From Paracoccaceae bacterium Fryx2 (lineage in GTDB: Bacteria > Pseudomonadota > Alphaproteobacteria > Rhodobacterales > Rhodobacteraceae), in the NCBI GenBank assembly GCA_032334235.1, contig JAVSGI010000004.1:1-52500 (forward strand): a DNA stretch of 52,500 bases, in the 5' to 3' direction. Positions 33,952 through 45,196 of the stretch are shown here, piece by piece. Each line of letters begins with the position of its first letter. The stretch's first letter is position 1. A program made the translations under genes and the position numbers. Below the pieces are notes generated by a model that saw nothing but the letters and a program-made list of their open reading frames with translations, had not been told where the DNA came from and ran no database searches.

Positions 33952-34827
33952 ATGCTGATCCGCCGTCTTGCCTTCCTGCTCCTGGTCTCGGTCGCGGCGC
34001 TGCCGTTGCGGGCCGAGACGCCCATGCCGCTGCCGTTGTCGCCCGAGGCTCCCGCCGACCGCTCGGGCGAGGTTGCCGCGTTGAGCGACCTGCTGATGAT
34101 CGGCGAGGTGATCGAGGTGATGCGGGTCGAGGGCATCGACTATGGCACCACGCTGGAGGCCGAGCTGTTTCCCGGCAAGGGCGGGGCGCAATGGCAGGCG
34201 GTCGTCGGGCTGATCTACGATCCGGCCACGATGCGTCAACGCTTCGATGCGGTATTTGCCCGCGAGATGGCGGGCGATGCCGGGGCGATCGGCGACGCGG
34301 CCGCCTTCTTCGGCGATGCGCGCGGCCAGCGCATCCTGCAACTGGAGCTGGAGGCGCGGCGGGCACTGATGGACCCGGCGGCAGAAGAGGCGGCCAGGCT
34401 TTCCGTGCAGGACATGGAGGCCGACAAGGCTCCGCGGCTGGAGGTGCTGCGCACCTTTGCCCGGACCAACGACCTGATCGAATCGAACGTGGCGGGGGCG
34501 CTGAATTCCAACCTCGCCTTCTTCCAGGGGCTGGCCGAGGTCGGGCCGCTCGGCGACGAGATGACCGAAGACCAGATGCTGGCCGATGTCTGGTCGCAGG
34601 AGCCCGAGATCCGGGCCGAAACCGAGGAATGGCTGTTTTCCTATCTTGCGCTGGCCTATGGCCCGCTGCCGGATGACGACATGCAGGCCTATCAGGCGTT
34701 TTCGGACTCCCCGGCGGGGCAGAAGCTGAACACCGCGCTGTTCGCCGCGTTCGATGTGGTGTTCACCGCGATCTCGCGCGACCTCGGGCGGGCAGCGGCG
34801 CGGCAGATGCAGGGCGAGGATATCTGA
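33952..34827 (+). CDS. DUF2059 domain-containing exported protein
   Basis: This 291-aa protein has a signal peptide (MLIRRLAFLLLVSVAALPLRA, residues 1-21). An alpha-helical DUF2059-type body follows, rich in acidic residues (LSDLLMIGEVIEVMRVEGI near residue 44 and AYQAFSDSPAGQKLNTALFA near the C-terminus, the typical domain core). It is predicted to be periplasmic and its function is unknown. The ATG follows GGAAAGGG. It is 24 bases upstream of the acetyltransferase gene. Confidence 0.82.
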   Translation: MLIRRLAFLLLVSVAALPLRAETPMPLPLSPEAPADRSGEVAALSDLLMIGEVIEVMRVEGIDYGTTLEAELFPGKGGAQWQAVVGLIYDPATMRQRFDAVFAREMAGDAGAIGDAAAFFGDARGQRILQLELEARRALMDPAAEEAARLSVQDMEADKAPRLEVLRTFARTNDLIESNVAGALNSNLAFFQGLAEVGPLGDEMTEDQMLADVWSQEPEIRAETEEWLFSYLALAYGPLPDDDMQAYQAFSDSPAGQKLNTALFAAFDVVFTAISRDLGRAAARQMQGEDI

Positions 34828-34851
34828 AACCCGCAGGGGCAGGGGGGCGGC

Positions 34852-35247
34852 GTGGACGGGATCACCCTTGTCAGGCTGGACGAGACGACCGCGGCCCTGC
34901 TGGCCGATACGGACGTGTTCGACCACCCGGTGCGGCCCGACCAGCTTGCCGCCTTCATGGCCGATCCGCTGCACGAGATGGTGCTGGCGGTTGATGCGGG
35001 CGCGGTGGTCGGCATGGCGTCGGGCGCGGTGCTGCTGCACCCCGACAAGCTGCCCGGCCTTTTCATCAACGAGGTCGGGGTCAATGACACCCACCGGCGG
35101 CGCGGCATCGGCACGGCGCTGGTCGCGCGGCGGAAATGTTTCGCGCGGGCACGGGGCTGCGCCGGGATTCGGGTGGCGACCAAGGGTGACAACGTGGCGG
35201 CCCGCGCGCTCTGTCGGCGGGCGGGCGCGAGACGGGCGGCATCGTGA
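34852..35247 (+). CDS. GNAT acetyltransferase with C-terminal frameshift
   Basis: The 131-aa GNAT protein begins at a GTG preceded by GGGG. The acetyl-CoA motif is THRRRGIGTALVARR, and NEVGVNDTHRR is the beta-4 strand. The C-terminus is odd: after LCRRAGAR the frame gives RAAS and stops. The neighbouring frame continues as ETGGIVMFERDAAP to a stop at 35297, the usual end of this family. Two bases (GC) appear missing in a GC-repeat near 35230. It may be a sequencing error or a natural frameshift that slightly shortens the last strand. Confidence 0.72.
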   Translation: MDGITLVRLDETTAALLADTDVFDHPVRPDQLAAFMADPLHEMVLAVDAGAVVGMASGAVLLHPDKLPGLFINEVGVNDTHRRRGIGTALVARRKCFARARGCAGIRVATKGDNVAARALCRRAGARRAAS

Positions 35248-35293
35248 TGTTCGAACGGGATGCGGCCCCGGCCGGACCCGCCCCGGATGCCCC

Positions 35294-35322
35294 TTGACTC
35301 GCGCGCCGACCCGCCGCATAAG
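35294..35322 (+). promoter_or_regulatory. Candidate promoter of rplU-rpmA
   Basis: TTGACT (35294-35299), a 17-base spacer and CATAAG (35317-35322) form a good sigma-70 type promoter. It is followed by a GC hairpin (CCGGCTGGCCGG then TTTTT, about 35343-35361) that could be an upstream terminator or an attenuator in the L21 leader. Confidence 0.55.
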
Positions 35323-35471
35323 CGCGCATCTCGGCGAGCCCTCCGGCTGGCCGGGTTTTTCATTGATGACGCTCCGATCCGGGGCGCGCTGTCCGAGGCA
35401 AAGAGCAAACGCCGGAACCCCTTGCGGGGCAGGCCGGGGCCACAAGACGCGGCAAACGAGAAGGAATGACC

Positions 35472-35927
35472 ATGTTCGCGGTCCTCAAGACAGGCGGCAA
35501 GCAATACAAGGTGCAGGCGGGTGACGTGCTGCGCGTTGAAAAGCTGGCGGCCGAAGCAGGCGACAAGATCCAGTTCAACGACATCCTGATGGTGGGTGGC
35601 GACACCCTGACCGTCGGCGTGCCCTTCGTGGCAGGTGCCGCGGTGCAGGCCGAAGTCATCGCCCAGATCAAGGGCGAGAAGGTCATCCACTACGTCAAGC
35701 GGCGCCGCAAGCACAGCTCGCAGCGCACCAAGGGCCACCGCCAGCACCTGACGCTGCTGCGCGTGACCGACGTGCTGGCTGCCGGGGCCGAAGCCTCGGG
35801 TGTGGCCGCTGCCACCGGCACCGCCCATGCGCGCCGCGCCGCCCACAATGCCGAGGCCGCTCCGGCGGTCGAAGCCCCCGCAAAACCGAAGCGCGCTGCG
35901 AAAGCCGCCGCTGCCGCAAAGGAGTAA
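35472..35927 (+). CDS. rplU: 50S ribosomal protein L21
   Basis: The 151-aa large-subunit protein starts MFAVLKTGGKQYKVQAGD. RNA-binding positions are in HYVKRRRKHSSQRTKGHRQH. The last ~50 residues are an alanine- and lysine-rich tail (KPKRAAKAAAAAKE), common in alphaproteobacterial L21 and absent from E. coli. The ATG at 35472 is chosen over 35466 because AAGGA lies 6 bases before it. It is followed after 6 bases by rpmA. Confidence 0.96.
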   Translation: MFAVLKTGGKQYKVQAGDVLRVEKLAAEAGDKIQFNDILMVGGDTLTVGVPFVAGAAVQAEVIAQIKGEKVIHYVKRRRKHSSQRTKGHRQHLTLLRVTDVLAAGAEASGVAAATGTAHARRAAHNAEAAPAVEAPAKPKRAAKAAAAAKE

Positions 35928-35933
35928 CACCCC

Positions 35934-36203
35934 ATGGCACATAAAAAGGCAGGCGGTTCCTCCCGCAACGGCCGCGACTCGGCGGGTCGCCGTCTGGGCG
36001 TGAAGCTCTACGGCGGGCAGGCCGCGATTCCGGGCAACATCATCGTGCGCCAGCGCGGCACGACCTTCTTCCCCGGCAACGGGGTCGGCATGGGCACCGA
36101 TCACACGATCTTTGCCGTGGTCGAGGGCAAGGTGGCCTTCAAGAAGGGCATGAAGGGTCGTACCTTCATTTCCGTGCTTCCGGTGGCGGAAGCAGCCGAA
36201 TAA
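35934..36203 (+). CDS. rpmA: 50S ribosomal protein L27
   Basis: The 89-aa protein starts [20 protein letters not shown]. The N-terminal tail reaches the peptidyl transferase centre in known ribosomes. Other conserved parts are [40 protein letters not shown] and [12 protein letters not shown]. It is co-transcribed with rplU. Confidence 0.97.
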   Translation: MAHKKAGGSSRNGRDSAGRRLGVKLYGGQAAIPGNIIVRQRGTTFFPGNGVGMGTDHTIFAVVEGKVAFKKGMKGRTFISVLPVAEAAE

Positions 36204-36232
36204 GCCGAACCTTTACAGTCCGCATGTAAACG

Positions 36233-36258
36233 GGGGATCGGCTGCAAGGCCGGTCCCC
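36233..36258 (+). terminator. Terminator-like hairpin after rpmA
   Basis: GGGGA-T-CGGC pairs with GCCG-G-TCCCC around a TGCAAG loop, with CTTTT shortly after. It lies 29 bases past the rpmA stop. Confidence 0.6.
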
Positions 36259-36348
36259 TGCGCTTTTCCGGCTTCGGGAAGGCGGCGGCGAAAAGACATT
36301 CTGCGGGGCCGCCAAGGCCCTGCCCATGCGCTTCGAAGGAGGGAAGCC

Positions 36349-36903
36349 ATGACTTTGGACATGATGGCATCGGGTGGAAAATCAGGCGGCCAGATCGCGG
36401 CCGGGCGCTTCATCCTGCGCCCGGTGCGCAAGTCGGACGCCGGGCTTTTCGCGCTTTACGCCGGCGACCGCCGGGTGGCCGAGGGCACCCGCTCGATTCC
36501 CCATCCGCTGCCGCCCGGCGCCGCCGAGGCCTTTGTGGAACGGGCCATGCCGCCGGTGGCCCCCGGTGCCGAGACGGTCTGGGTGATGGACGGCTCTGCC
36601 AACGGGCTGGCAGAGGTGCTGGGGGTGATCGCGCTCAAGTGCATGGACCGGGCGCAGTGCGAGATTTCCTATTGGGTCGCCCCGGCGTTCTGGAACACCG
36701 GCTTCGCCTCCGAGGCGGTGCGCGCGCTGGTCGAGGCCAACCCGATGGCCGCCCGCACCGTCTTTGCCGAGGTGTTTCAGGACAATCCGGGGTCGGCCCG
36801 GGTGCTGACCAACTGCGGCTTCGAATACCTCGGTGACGCCGAAAGCTTCAGCGTGGCCCGCAATGCCAGCGTGGCGACCTGGACCTACCTGCGAAAGACC
36901 TGA
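36349..36903 (+). CDS. GNAT acetyltransferase (RimJ/RimL-like)
   Basis: This 184-aa acetyltransferase has GRFILRPVRKSDAGLFALYA at the start of the fold, EISYWVAPAFWNTGFASEAV as the acetyl-CoA region, and VFQDNPGSARVLTNCGFEYL near the end, the usual RimJ/RimL layout. It may acetylate protein N-termini or small amines; the target is unknown. AAGGAGGG precedes the ATG. Acetyltransferases between rpmA and obgE are common in Rhodobacterales. Confidence 0.87.
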   Translation: MTLDMMASGGKSGGQIAAGRFILRPVRKSDAGLFALYAGDRRVAEGTRSIPHPLPPGAAEAFVERAMPPVAPGAETVWVMDGSANGLAEVLGVIALKCMDRAQCEISYWVAPAFWNTGFASEAVRALVEANPMAARTVFAEVFQDNPGSARVLTNCGFEYLGDAESFSVARNASVATWTYLRKT

Positions 36904-36907
36904 CGCC

Positions 36908-39304
<2,397 letters not shown>

Positions 39305-39370
39305 GGCAGGCCGGGGGCGCTGCCCCCGGACCCCCGGGGTATTTGGACCAAGAAGAAGCAGGAGGGCGGG
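39305..39370. repeat. Intergenic GC-rich palindromic repeat
   Basis: GGGGGCGCTGCCCCC (about 39313-39327) forms a tight hairpin, followed by GGACCCCCGGGGTATTTGG and a CAAGAAGAAG tail. The same tail type (GGGGATATTTGAGAACAGAAGAA) appears between olsA and the thiE-like gene. Confidence 0.6.
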
Positions 39371-40633
39371 ATGGCGGACGGGGCGGTTCTGGATCTGATG
39401 CAGGATATCGGCTTGCGGGCGCGGGCCGCGGCGGCGGACCTGGCCTGTGCCCCGGCGGCGGCCAAGGCTGCGGCGCTGGAGGCGGCGTCGGCGGCGGTCT
39501 GGGCGCGGCGGGCGGCACTGCTGGAGGCCAATGCCGAGGATATGGAATATGGCGCGGCCAAGGGCCTGTCGGCGGCAATGATGGACCGGCTGCGGCTGGA
39601 CGAGGGCCGGATCGCGGGCATCCGCGACGGGTTGCTGGCGGTGGCGGCGCAGGCCGATCCGGTGGGGGCGGTGCTGGCGGAATGGGACATGCCGTCGGGG
39701 CTGCATATCCAGCGGGTCCGCACGCCGCTTGGGGTGATCGGGGTGATCTATGAGTCGCGGCCCAACGTGACGGCGGATGCCGGGGCGCTGGCGCTGAAGG
39801 CGGGCAACGCAGTCATCCTGCGTGGCGGGTCGGAAAGCTTCCGGTCGTCGACCGTGCTGCATGGCTGTCTGGTCGAGGGGCTGCTGGCCGCCGGGTTGCC
39901 GGTCGATGCGATCCAGATGGTGCCGACGCGGGACCGGGCGATGGTATCCGCGATGCTGGCGGCGGTGGCGTTCATCGACGTGATCATCCCGCGCGGCGGC
40001 AAGGGGCTGGTCGGGCTGGTGCAGGCCGAGGCGCGGGTGCCGGTGTTCGCGCATCTGGAAGGCATCTGCCACGTCTATGCCGACGGCGAGGCCGATCTGG
40101 AGAAGGCGCGGCGGGTGGTTCTGAATGCGAAGACCCGGCGGACCGGGATCTGCGGCGCGGCGGAGTGCCTGCTGATCGACCGGGCGTTCTTTGCCCGGCA
40201 TGGCGGGGTGCTGCTGGCCGATCTGGTCGCGGCGGGGGTCGAGGTTCGGGCGGAGGGCGAATTGCTGGCCGTGCCGGGGACGGTGCCTGCCGGGCCGGAG
40301 GATTTCGGGCGCGAGTTTCTCGACATGATCATCGCGGCGAAGCTGGTCGACGGGGTGGACGGGGCGATCGCGCATATCCGGCGGTTCGGGTCGCAGCATA
40401 CCGAGGCGATCCTCACGGAAAACGACGCCACCGCGGCGCGGTTCTTTGCGCGGCTCGACTCGGCGATCCTGCTGAGGAATGCCTCGACCCAGTTTGCCGA
40501 TGGCGGCGAGTTCGGGATGGGGGCCGAGATCGGGATCGCGACGGGAAAACTGCACGCGCGGGGGCCGGTGGGGGCGGATCAGTTGACCAGTTTCAAGTAT
40601 CTGGTGACCGGGGATGGCACGACAAGGGCCTAG
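39371..40633 (+). CDS. proA: Glutamate-5-semialdehyde dehydrogenase
   Basis: This 420-aa NADPH-dependent enzyme reduces gamma-glutamyl phosphate, the second step of proline synthesis. Conserved stretches are [35 protein letters not shown], the catalytic cysteine in [32 protein letters not shown] and [26 protein letters not shown] precedes the ATG. It forms an operon with proB despite the repeat in the 66-base gap. Confidence 0.95.
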   Translation: MADGAVLDLMQDIGLRARAAAADLACAPAAAKAAALEAASAAVWARRAALLEANAEDMEYGAAKGLSAAMMDRLRLDEGRIAGIRDGLLAVAAQADPVGAVLAEWDMPSGLHIQRVRTPLGVIGVIYESRPNVTADAGALALKAGNAVILRGGSESFRSSTVLHGCLVEGLLAAGLPVDAIQMVPTRDRAMVSAMLAAVAFIDVIIPRGGKGLVGLVQAEARVPVFAHLEGICHVYADGEADLEKARRVVLNAKTRRTGICGAAECLLIDRAFFARHGGVLLADLVAAGVEVRAEGELLAVPGTVPAGPEDFGREFLDMIIAAKLVDGVDGAIAHIRRFGSQHTEAILTENDATAARFFARLDSAILLRNASTQFADGGEFGMGAEIGIATGKLHARGPVGADQLTSFKYLVTGDGTTRA

Positions 40634-40733
40634 TTTCACGCGTGAAAATCAGCGCAAGCTGTTGATTTAAAATCATGTTCCGCCTAACATTAACGAAATC
40701 TCAACCATCGCGGGGGGGGCCGTGTCCGGACGT

Positions 40734-41330
40734 TCAGACGCTGAGCCGGATTTCCGTGTCGCGGATTTCTGCGATCAGGCGGCGGTGCTGGCGGGTCAGT
40801 TCCTCCGGGATCAGGGCGAAGTGCACCTGCGCGGCCGAGACGGTCACCATGGCGGCGGGGTTCGACAGCACCTCCCACAGGTCGGGGTCGATCTTCATCT
40901 TGGTGGCGTGGCCGGTCACCGTCCAGCGGTGGTCGTGGCGTTCGACGGTGACGCGGCCGCCGTAGGCCATTGCGGTCTCAAGGCACTGGATCAGCAGGAA
41001 CACCAGCTTGACCTCGCGCCGGGGCAGGTCGGCCGGGCTTTGCCAGTCGATCACCAGCCGGCTGCCGCGCGTCAGGTCCGACAGGATCGCCTTGACCTCG
41101 GGGCTGCCGATGCGCTGGTCGGCGCTGGCCGACCCGAAGGCGACGCGGAAAAACCGGATGCGGGCTTTGGCATTGGCGACGCTTTCCGAGATCAGGGCGA
41201 TTTCGGGGCCGCGGGTCGAGCCGTCCATCATCAGCAGTTCCACCCCATTGCCGATCGCCCCGATCGGGCTGATAAGGTCATGGCAGATGCGCGAGCCGAG
41301 CAGGGCGGTCAGATCGGGTTTTTCGGGCAT
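40734..41330 (-). CDS. chpT: Histidine phosphotransferase ChpT
   Basis: This 198-aa protein passes phosphate from the kinase CckA to CtrA and CpdR in the alphaproteobacterial cell-cycle/motility relay. The phosphorylated histidine is H17 in SRICHDLISPIGAIGNGVEL, the DHp-like hairpin. A degenerate ATPase-like C-terminal domain follows (about 95-198). It is transcribed alone, convergent with proA and divergent from the DUF3553 gene. Confidence 0.9.
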   Translation of the reverse strand: MPEKPDLTALLGSRICHDLISPIGAIGNGVELLMMDGSTRGPEIALISESVANAKARIRFFRVAFGSASADQRIGSPEVKAILSDLTRGSRLVIDWQSPADLPRREVKLVFLLIQCLETAMAYGGRVTVERHDHRWTVTGHATKMKIDPDLWEVLSNPAAMVTVSAAQVHFALIPEELTRQHRRLIAEIRDTEIRLSV

Positions 41331-41449
41331 GGATGCGATCCTTTGACGTGCTGCGGAACGGGGGCTTGCGTCCGGGGCGAGGCCCCGCCGCGGTGGCGGA
41401 GGGCAGGGCGCGGTGCAGGGTCTTGCGAGCAGGGACTGGGGGACATGGG

Positions 41450-41668
41450 ATGAACGCGCTACTGGAACCGGGCAATCTGGTGCTGCACCCCGAAAGGCCG
41501 GACTGGGGGCTGGGGCAGGTGCAATCGAACATCGGCGATCGGGTTACCGTCACTTTCGAACATGCAGGCAAGGTCGTGATCGAGGGACGAAGGGTGGTGT
41601 TGCAGCGCGTTTACGATACAGACGCCCAGTATATTACGCCGCAGAAAGATAATTCAACCCGAGATTGA
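41450..41668 (+). CDS. DUF3553 domain-containing protein
   Basis: This 72-aa protein has LEPGNLVLHPERPDWGLGQV, then DRVTVTFEHAGKVVI, a small beta-barrel like the UvrD C-terminal Tudor/CarD-type domain that binds RNA polymerase or DNA. Its function is unknown. Such small proteins are conserved beside chpT in this order of bacteria (from memory). The ATG at 41450 gives the family start. Confidence 0.8.
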   Translation: MNALLEPGNLVLHPERPDWGLGQVQSNIGDRVTVTFEHAGKVVIEGRRVVLQRVYDTDAQYITPQKDNSTRD

Positions 41669-41855
41669 GGGAGTCGCGCGGCCGGTCTGGAAGCCTTTCG
41701 TCGCAGTCCGGCCCGCGCCGGGCGAAAAGGTTGCAATCGCGGGGGCCTGCCCCTAGAGCTTCGACAGGGTCTGGCGGCACCCGCGCGGGAAACCGGGCGG
41801 GGCAGGATGCGGGGGCGGCGCGCGTGACATGGGGCATCGGGACCGGGGACCGGGC

Positions 41856-42641
41856 ATGATTGCGGACGATCCGCATTTTGTCCTGCGTCTGGCGCGGGAT
41901 GCGCGCGACCTGCGCGCGGCGCAACGGCTGCGCTACGAGGTGTTCATCGCGGAACTGGGCGGCGAAGGCGATCTGGTCGACCATCAGGCGCGGCTGGAGA
42001 TCGACGCCTTCGATCCGTTGTTCGACCATCTGCTGCTGATCGACACGAGGCGCGATGCCGCGGCGCTGGAGGATGTGGTGGGGGTTTACCGGCTGCTGTC
42101 GAGCGATCAGGTCGGGGCGGTGGGGCAATATTACTCGGAAGGCGAGTATGACCTCGGCCCGCTGAAGGCCACGGGTCGGCGGCTGCTGGAGCTTGGCCGG
42201 TCTTGCGTGCACCGCGACCATCGCGGCGGCACGGCGATGCTGCACCTGTGGAACGCGCTGGCCGAGCATGTGCTGGAACACCGGATCGAGATCCTGTTCG
42301 GCACGGCGAGCTTTCACGGCACCGATGCGGCGGCGCTGGCGCAGCCGCTGTCCTGGCTGCACCATCACCATCTGGCACCCGAGGCCTTGCGGGTGCAGGC
42401 GCGGCCCGCGCACCGGCTGGACATGGATCTGGTGCCGAAGGACCGGCTTGACCGCCGCGCCGCCATGCTGGGGACACCCGCGCTGATCAAGGCCTATCTG
42501 CGGCTGGGCGGATTTGTCGGCGAGGGGGCCTGGGTGGACGATGCCTTCAACACCACCGACGTGCTGCTGCTGATGGACACGGCGCGGATGTCGGCCAAGC
42601 ACCGCGGTTTCTATGTCCGCAAGCAGGGCCGTGCGGAATGA
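41856..42641 (+). CDS. olsB: Ornithine-acyl[ACP] N-acyltransferase
   Basis: This 261-aa GNAT-fold acyltransferase makes lyso-ornithine lipid. Family motifs are LRAAQRLRYEVFIAELG, GVYRLLSSDQ, YSEGEYDLGPL, ELGRSCVHRDHRGGTAMLHL and LFGTASFHGTD. The end overlaps the start of olsA by four bases (ATGA). Ornithine lipids are phosphate-free membrane lipids, often made under phosphate limitation. Confidence 0.92.
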   Translation: MIADDPHFVLRLARDARDLRAAQRLRYEVFIAELGGEGDLVDHQARLEIDAFDPLFDHLLLIDTRRDAAALEDVVGVYRLLSSDQVGAVGQYYSEGEYDLGPLKATGRRLLELGRSCVHRDHRGGTAMLHLWNALAEHVLEHRIEILFGTASFHGTDAAALAQPLSWLHHHHLAPEALRVQARPAHRLDMDLVPKDRLDRRAAMLGTPALIKAYLRLGGFVGEGAWVDDAFNTTDVLLLMDTARMSAKHRGFYVRKQGRAE

Positions 42642-43456
42642 GCGACTGGTTGCAGGAACCGCCCGCCCCGCCGCGCCCGGCGCTGGGCGGCTGGCTGCGG
42701 GTGCTGGGGCGCGGCGCGGTGCTGGGGGCGGTGGTCTATGGCGGGCTGGCCCTCTTGCTGCTGGTGCGGCTGGTCGAGCGGCCGCTTTGCGGCATGGGGC
42801 GGCCGGTGACGCCGTGGATCACGCAAGCCGTGTGCCGCGCGGCGCTGGTCATCCTGGGCCTGCGGTTCACGGTGCGCGGGCGGCCGATGGCGGAAAAAGG
42901 TGCGGTGGTGGCCAACCATGGCTCGTGGCTTGACATCTTCGTGCTGAACGCCTGCCAGCGGATCTATTTCGTGTCGAAATCCGAGGTCGCCGCCTGGCCC
43001 GGAATCGGCTGGCTGGCGCGGGCGACCGGGACGGTGTTCATCACCCGCAAGGGCAACGAGGCGAAGGCGCAGCAGCGCCTTTTCGAGGACCGGCTGCGGT
43101 CGGGCCACCGCATCCTGTTCTTTCCCGAAGGCACCAGCACCGACGCGCTGCGCGTGCTGCCGTTCAAGTCGACGCTGTTTGCCGCGTTCTTCACGCACGG
43201 TCTGGAACGCGTGCTGCACCTTCAGCCGGTGACGGTGACCTACCGCGCCCCGGACGGCGAAGACCCGCGGTTCTATGGCTGGTGGGGAAAGATGGACTAC
43301 GCCGGCCACCTGCTGAAGGTGCTGGCGGCCCGGCGGCAGGGCAGTGTCGAGGTTACCTTCCACCCGCCGGTGCCGGTCGATGCCTTTTTCGACCGCAAGA
43401 GCCTGTCGGCGCATTGCGAGCGGGTGATCCGGGCGAGCCACCCCTATCCGGGCTGA
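42638..43456 (+). CDS. olsA: Lyso-ornithine lipid O-acyltransferase (PlsC family)
   Basis: This 272-aa membrane-associated acyltransferase has one N-terminal hydrophobic segment (GAVVYGGLALLLLVRLVE). Acyltransferase motif I is NHGSWLDIF (NHxxxxD), motif II GTVFITRKGNEAKAQQ, motif III FPEGTST and a later LQPVTVTYR. Coupling to olsB points to the second step of ornithine-lipid synthesis; it may also acylate lyso-phosphatidic acid. Confidence 0.9.
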   Translation: MSDWLQEPPAPPRPALGGWLRVLGRGAVLGAVVYGGLALLLLVRLVERPLCGMGRPVTPWITQAVCRAALVILGLRFTVRGRPMAEKGAVVANHGSWLDIFVLNACQRIYFVSKSEVAAWPGIGWLARATGTVFITRKGNEAKAQQRLFEDRLRSGHRILFFPEGTSTDALRVLPFKSTLFAAFFTHGLERVLHLQPVTVTYRAPDGEDPRFYGWWGKMDYAGHLLKVLAARRQGSVEVTFHPPVPVDAFFDRKSLSAHCERVIRASHPYPG

Positions 43457-43458
43457 TG

Positions 43459-43545
43459 CTTTCTTCTGTTTGAAAATATCCCCGCCGGAGGCTCTGGCGG
43501 AGGGGCCGGGTGCCTCCGGCGGGGATATTTGAGAACAGAAGAAAG
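43459..43545. terminator. Long inverted repeat, bidirectional terminator between convergent genes
   Basis: The arms 43459-43492 and 43512-43545 are near-perfect inverted copies (CTTTCTTCTGTTTGAAAATA and CCCCGCCGGAGG in the left arm). They lie between olsA and the thiE-like gene, which converge here. T-rich tracts on both outer sides fit termination in both directions. Confidence 0.75.
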
Positions 43546-43553
43546 GGTGACGG

Positions 43554-44174
43554 TCAGTCGAGCGGGGCCAGCAGGGTGCGCAGGGCGGCCAGGGCGTCGG
43601 CCTCGCGCCAGATCTCGGTGCCGAGGCCGAAGAAGTCGGTGACCGGGCCGAGGGTGGCCACGAGGTCGGCGGTCAGCGCGCCTTCGGCGACCACGGGAAC
43701 CTCGATCATCTCGGACCACCAGGCGAAGAGGTCGGCGTCGGCGCGGCTGCCGTCGCCGAGCGGGGTTTCCCCCACCGGGCCGAAGGCGACGTAGTCGGCC
43801 CCGGCTTCGGCGGCGCTGATGCCGTCGTGGCGCGTGGTGCCGCAGAAGGCGCCGATGATCGCCTCGGTGCCGAGATCCTTGCGCACCTTGCGGATCGACC
43901 GGCCGCCGTCGGTCAGGTGGACGCCGTCCAGCCCCAGCCGTTCGACCAGCAGCACGTGGCGTTCGATCACCAGCGCCACGTCGCGGGCGTGGGTGACCAT
44001 GCGCAGCGCGTCGGCGGCGCGGGCGAGGCGGTCCTCGTCGGCGGTGGCGAGGGCGAGGCGCACGCAGGCGACATCGGCACCGTCGAGCACGGCTGCGAGT
44101 CGGTCGGGAAACACCTCCAGATCGAAATCCGGGGGGGTGATGAGGTAGATCTGCGGGCGCTCGGTCTCGGCCAT
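43554..44174 (-). CDS. thiE: Thiamine phosphate synthase family protein
   Basis: This 206-aa TIM-barrel protein resembles ThiE/TenI. Supporting motifs are IYLITPPDFDLEVF, LVIERHVLLVERLGLDGVHL (the usual G-x-DGVHLxxxD region), GAFCGTTRHDGISAAEAGAD, YVAFGPVG and PVVAEGALTADLV. Several catalytic stretches differ from E. coli ThiE (for example LTDGGRSIR), and no other thiamine genes are nearby. TenI-like or other functions remain possible. Confidence 0.78.
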   Translation of the reverse strand: MAETERPQIYLITPPDFDLEVFPDRLAAVLDGADVACVRLALATADEDRLARAADALRMVTHARDVALVIERHVLLVERLGLDGVHLTDGGRSIRKVRKDLGTEAIIGAFCGTTRHDGISAAEAGADYVAFGPVGETPLGDGSRADADLFAWWSEMIEVPVVAEGALTADLVATLGPVTDFFGLGTEIWREADALAALRTLLAPLD

Positions 44175-44324
44175 GGTGTCCTCTTGCGGCGGGTCGGCCT
44201 CTCGTAGCGCAGATCGGGGGGCTTGGCTACTTGGGCGGCGGGAAATCGGCTGTGGCTTGTCGGGGTGGGCGGCTTGTCAGTGCGGCGGCTTGTCAGGAAG
44301 GCGGGGGGCGGGTATCAGGCCGGG

Positions 44325-45077
44325 ATGCCCCAGCCCGAGCCCGACATGATCCCGCCCGTCTTCATCCTGGTGCGCCCGCAGATGGGCGAGAACATCGGCG
44401 CGGCCGCGCGTGCCATGCTGAACTTCGGGCTGGAGCGGATGCGGGTGGTGGCGCCGCGCGACGGCTGGCCCAGCCCGAAGGCGGCGGCGATGGCCAGCGG
44501 GGCGGGGCGGCTGCTGGATCATGCCGGGCTGTTCGACGATGTGCAGGGGGCGATTGCCGATTGCGACTATGTCTTTGCCACCACGGCGCGGGGGCGCGAG
44601 CTGACCAAGCCCCTGATGACGCCGGAGCGCGCGATGGAACATGCGCGCGCGCTGACGGCGGCGGGCAAGCGGGTCGGCGTGCTGTTCGGGCCGGAACGCG
44701 CCGGGCTGGAGAATGACGACGTGGTGCTGGCCAATGCCATCGTCACCGTGCCGGTCAACCCCGATTTCGCCTCGATCAACCTCGGGCAATGCGTGCTGCT
44801 GCTGGCCTATGAATGGCGGCGGCAGACCGAGGTCGTGCCGCCCGAGGTGATGCAGATGGCCCGCACCGATTTTGCCAGCGGCATCGAGATCGAGAAGCTG
44901 GGCGACCATTTCGAGCAGCGGCTGGAGGCGGCGGGCTTCTTCTTCCCGCCCGACAAGGTGGCGGGGATGCGGCTGGCGCTGCGCAACATGTGGTCGCGGC
45001 TGAACCTGACGCGGGCCGACGTGCAGACCTTCCACGGCATGCTGCGCCAGATCGCCCGGCATCTGGAACGGGATTGA
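44325..45077 (+). CDS. trmJ: tRNA (cytidine/uridine-2'-O-)-methyltransferase TrmJ
   Basis: This 250-aa SPOUT methyltransferase modifies position 32 of tRNAs. It has FILVRPQMGENIGAAARAML (motif 1 with the Arg/Asn pair), VLFGPERAGLEN (motif 2) and NPDFASINLGQCVLLLAYEW (motif 3, knotted SAM site). The ATG at 44325 is preferred over an upstream start at 44223 that adds 34 poorly conserved residues coming from a short repeat region (GGCTTGTCAG-like units at 44252-44300). Confidence 0.9.
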   Translation: MPQPEPDMIPPVFILVRPQMGENIGAAARAMLNFGLERMRVVAPRDGWPSPKAAAMASGAGRLLDHAGLFDDVQGAIADCDYVFATTARGRELTKPLMTPERAMEHARALTAAGKRVGVLFGPERAGLENDDVVLANAIVTVPVNPDFASINLGQCVLLLAYEWRRQTEVVPPEVMQMARTDFASGIEIEKLGDHFEQRLEAAGFFFPPDKVAGMRLALRNMWSRLNLTRADVQTFHGMLRQIARHLERD

Positions 45078-45196
45078 CGGGAGGGAGGGTGGAGGGCGAT
45101 GACGGCACGGTGTGAGCGTCCGCCATGCGGGACGGAGCTGCCGTTGCCTCGAAAGAAGCCAGTGACTGCTTCCATCTCGAAGTAGTCACACGGTCT

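Noticed and set aside
40655-40705. CtrA box (TTAA-N7-TTAA) near chpT
   Set aside because: TTTAAAATC and ATTAACG occur but the spacing is wrong and they lie between convergent gene ends, not before a start.
44252-44300. Short direct repeats (GGCTTGTCAG-like) before trmJ as a regulatory array
   Set aside because: Only three imperfect units of about 10 bases in a GC-rich gap; could be chance slippage.
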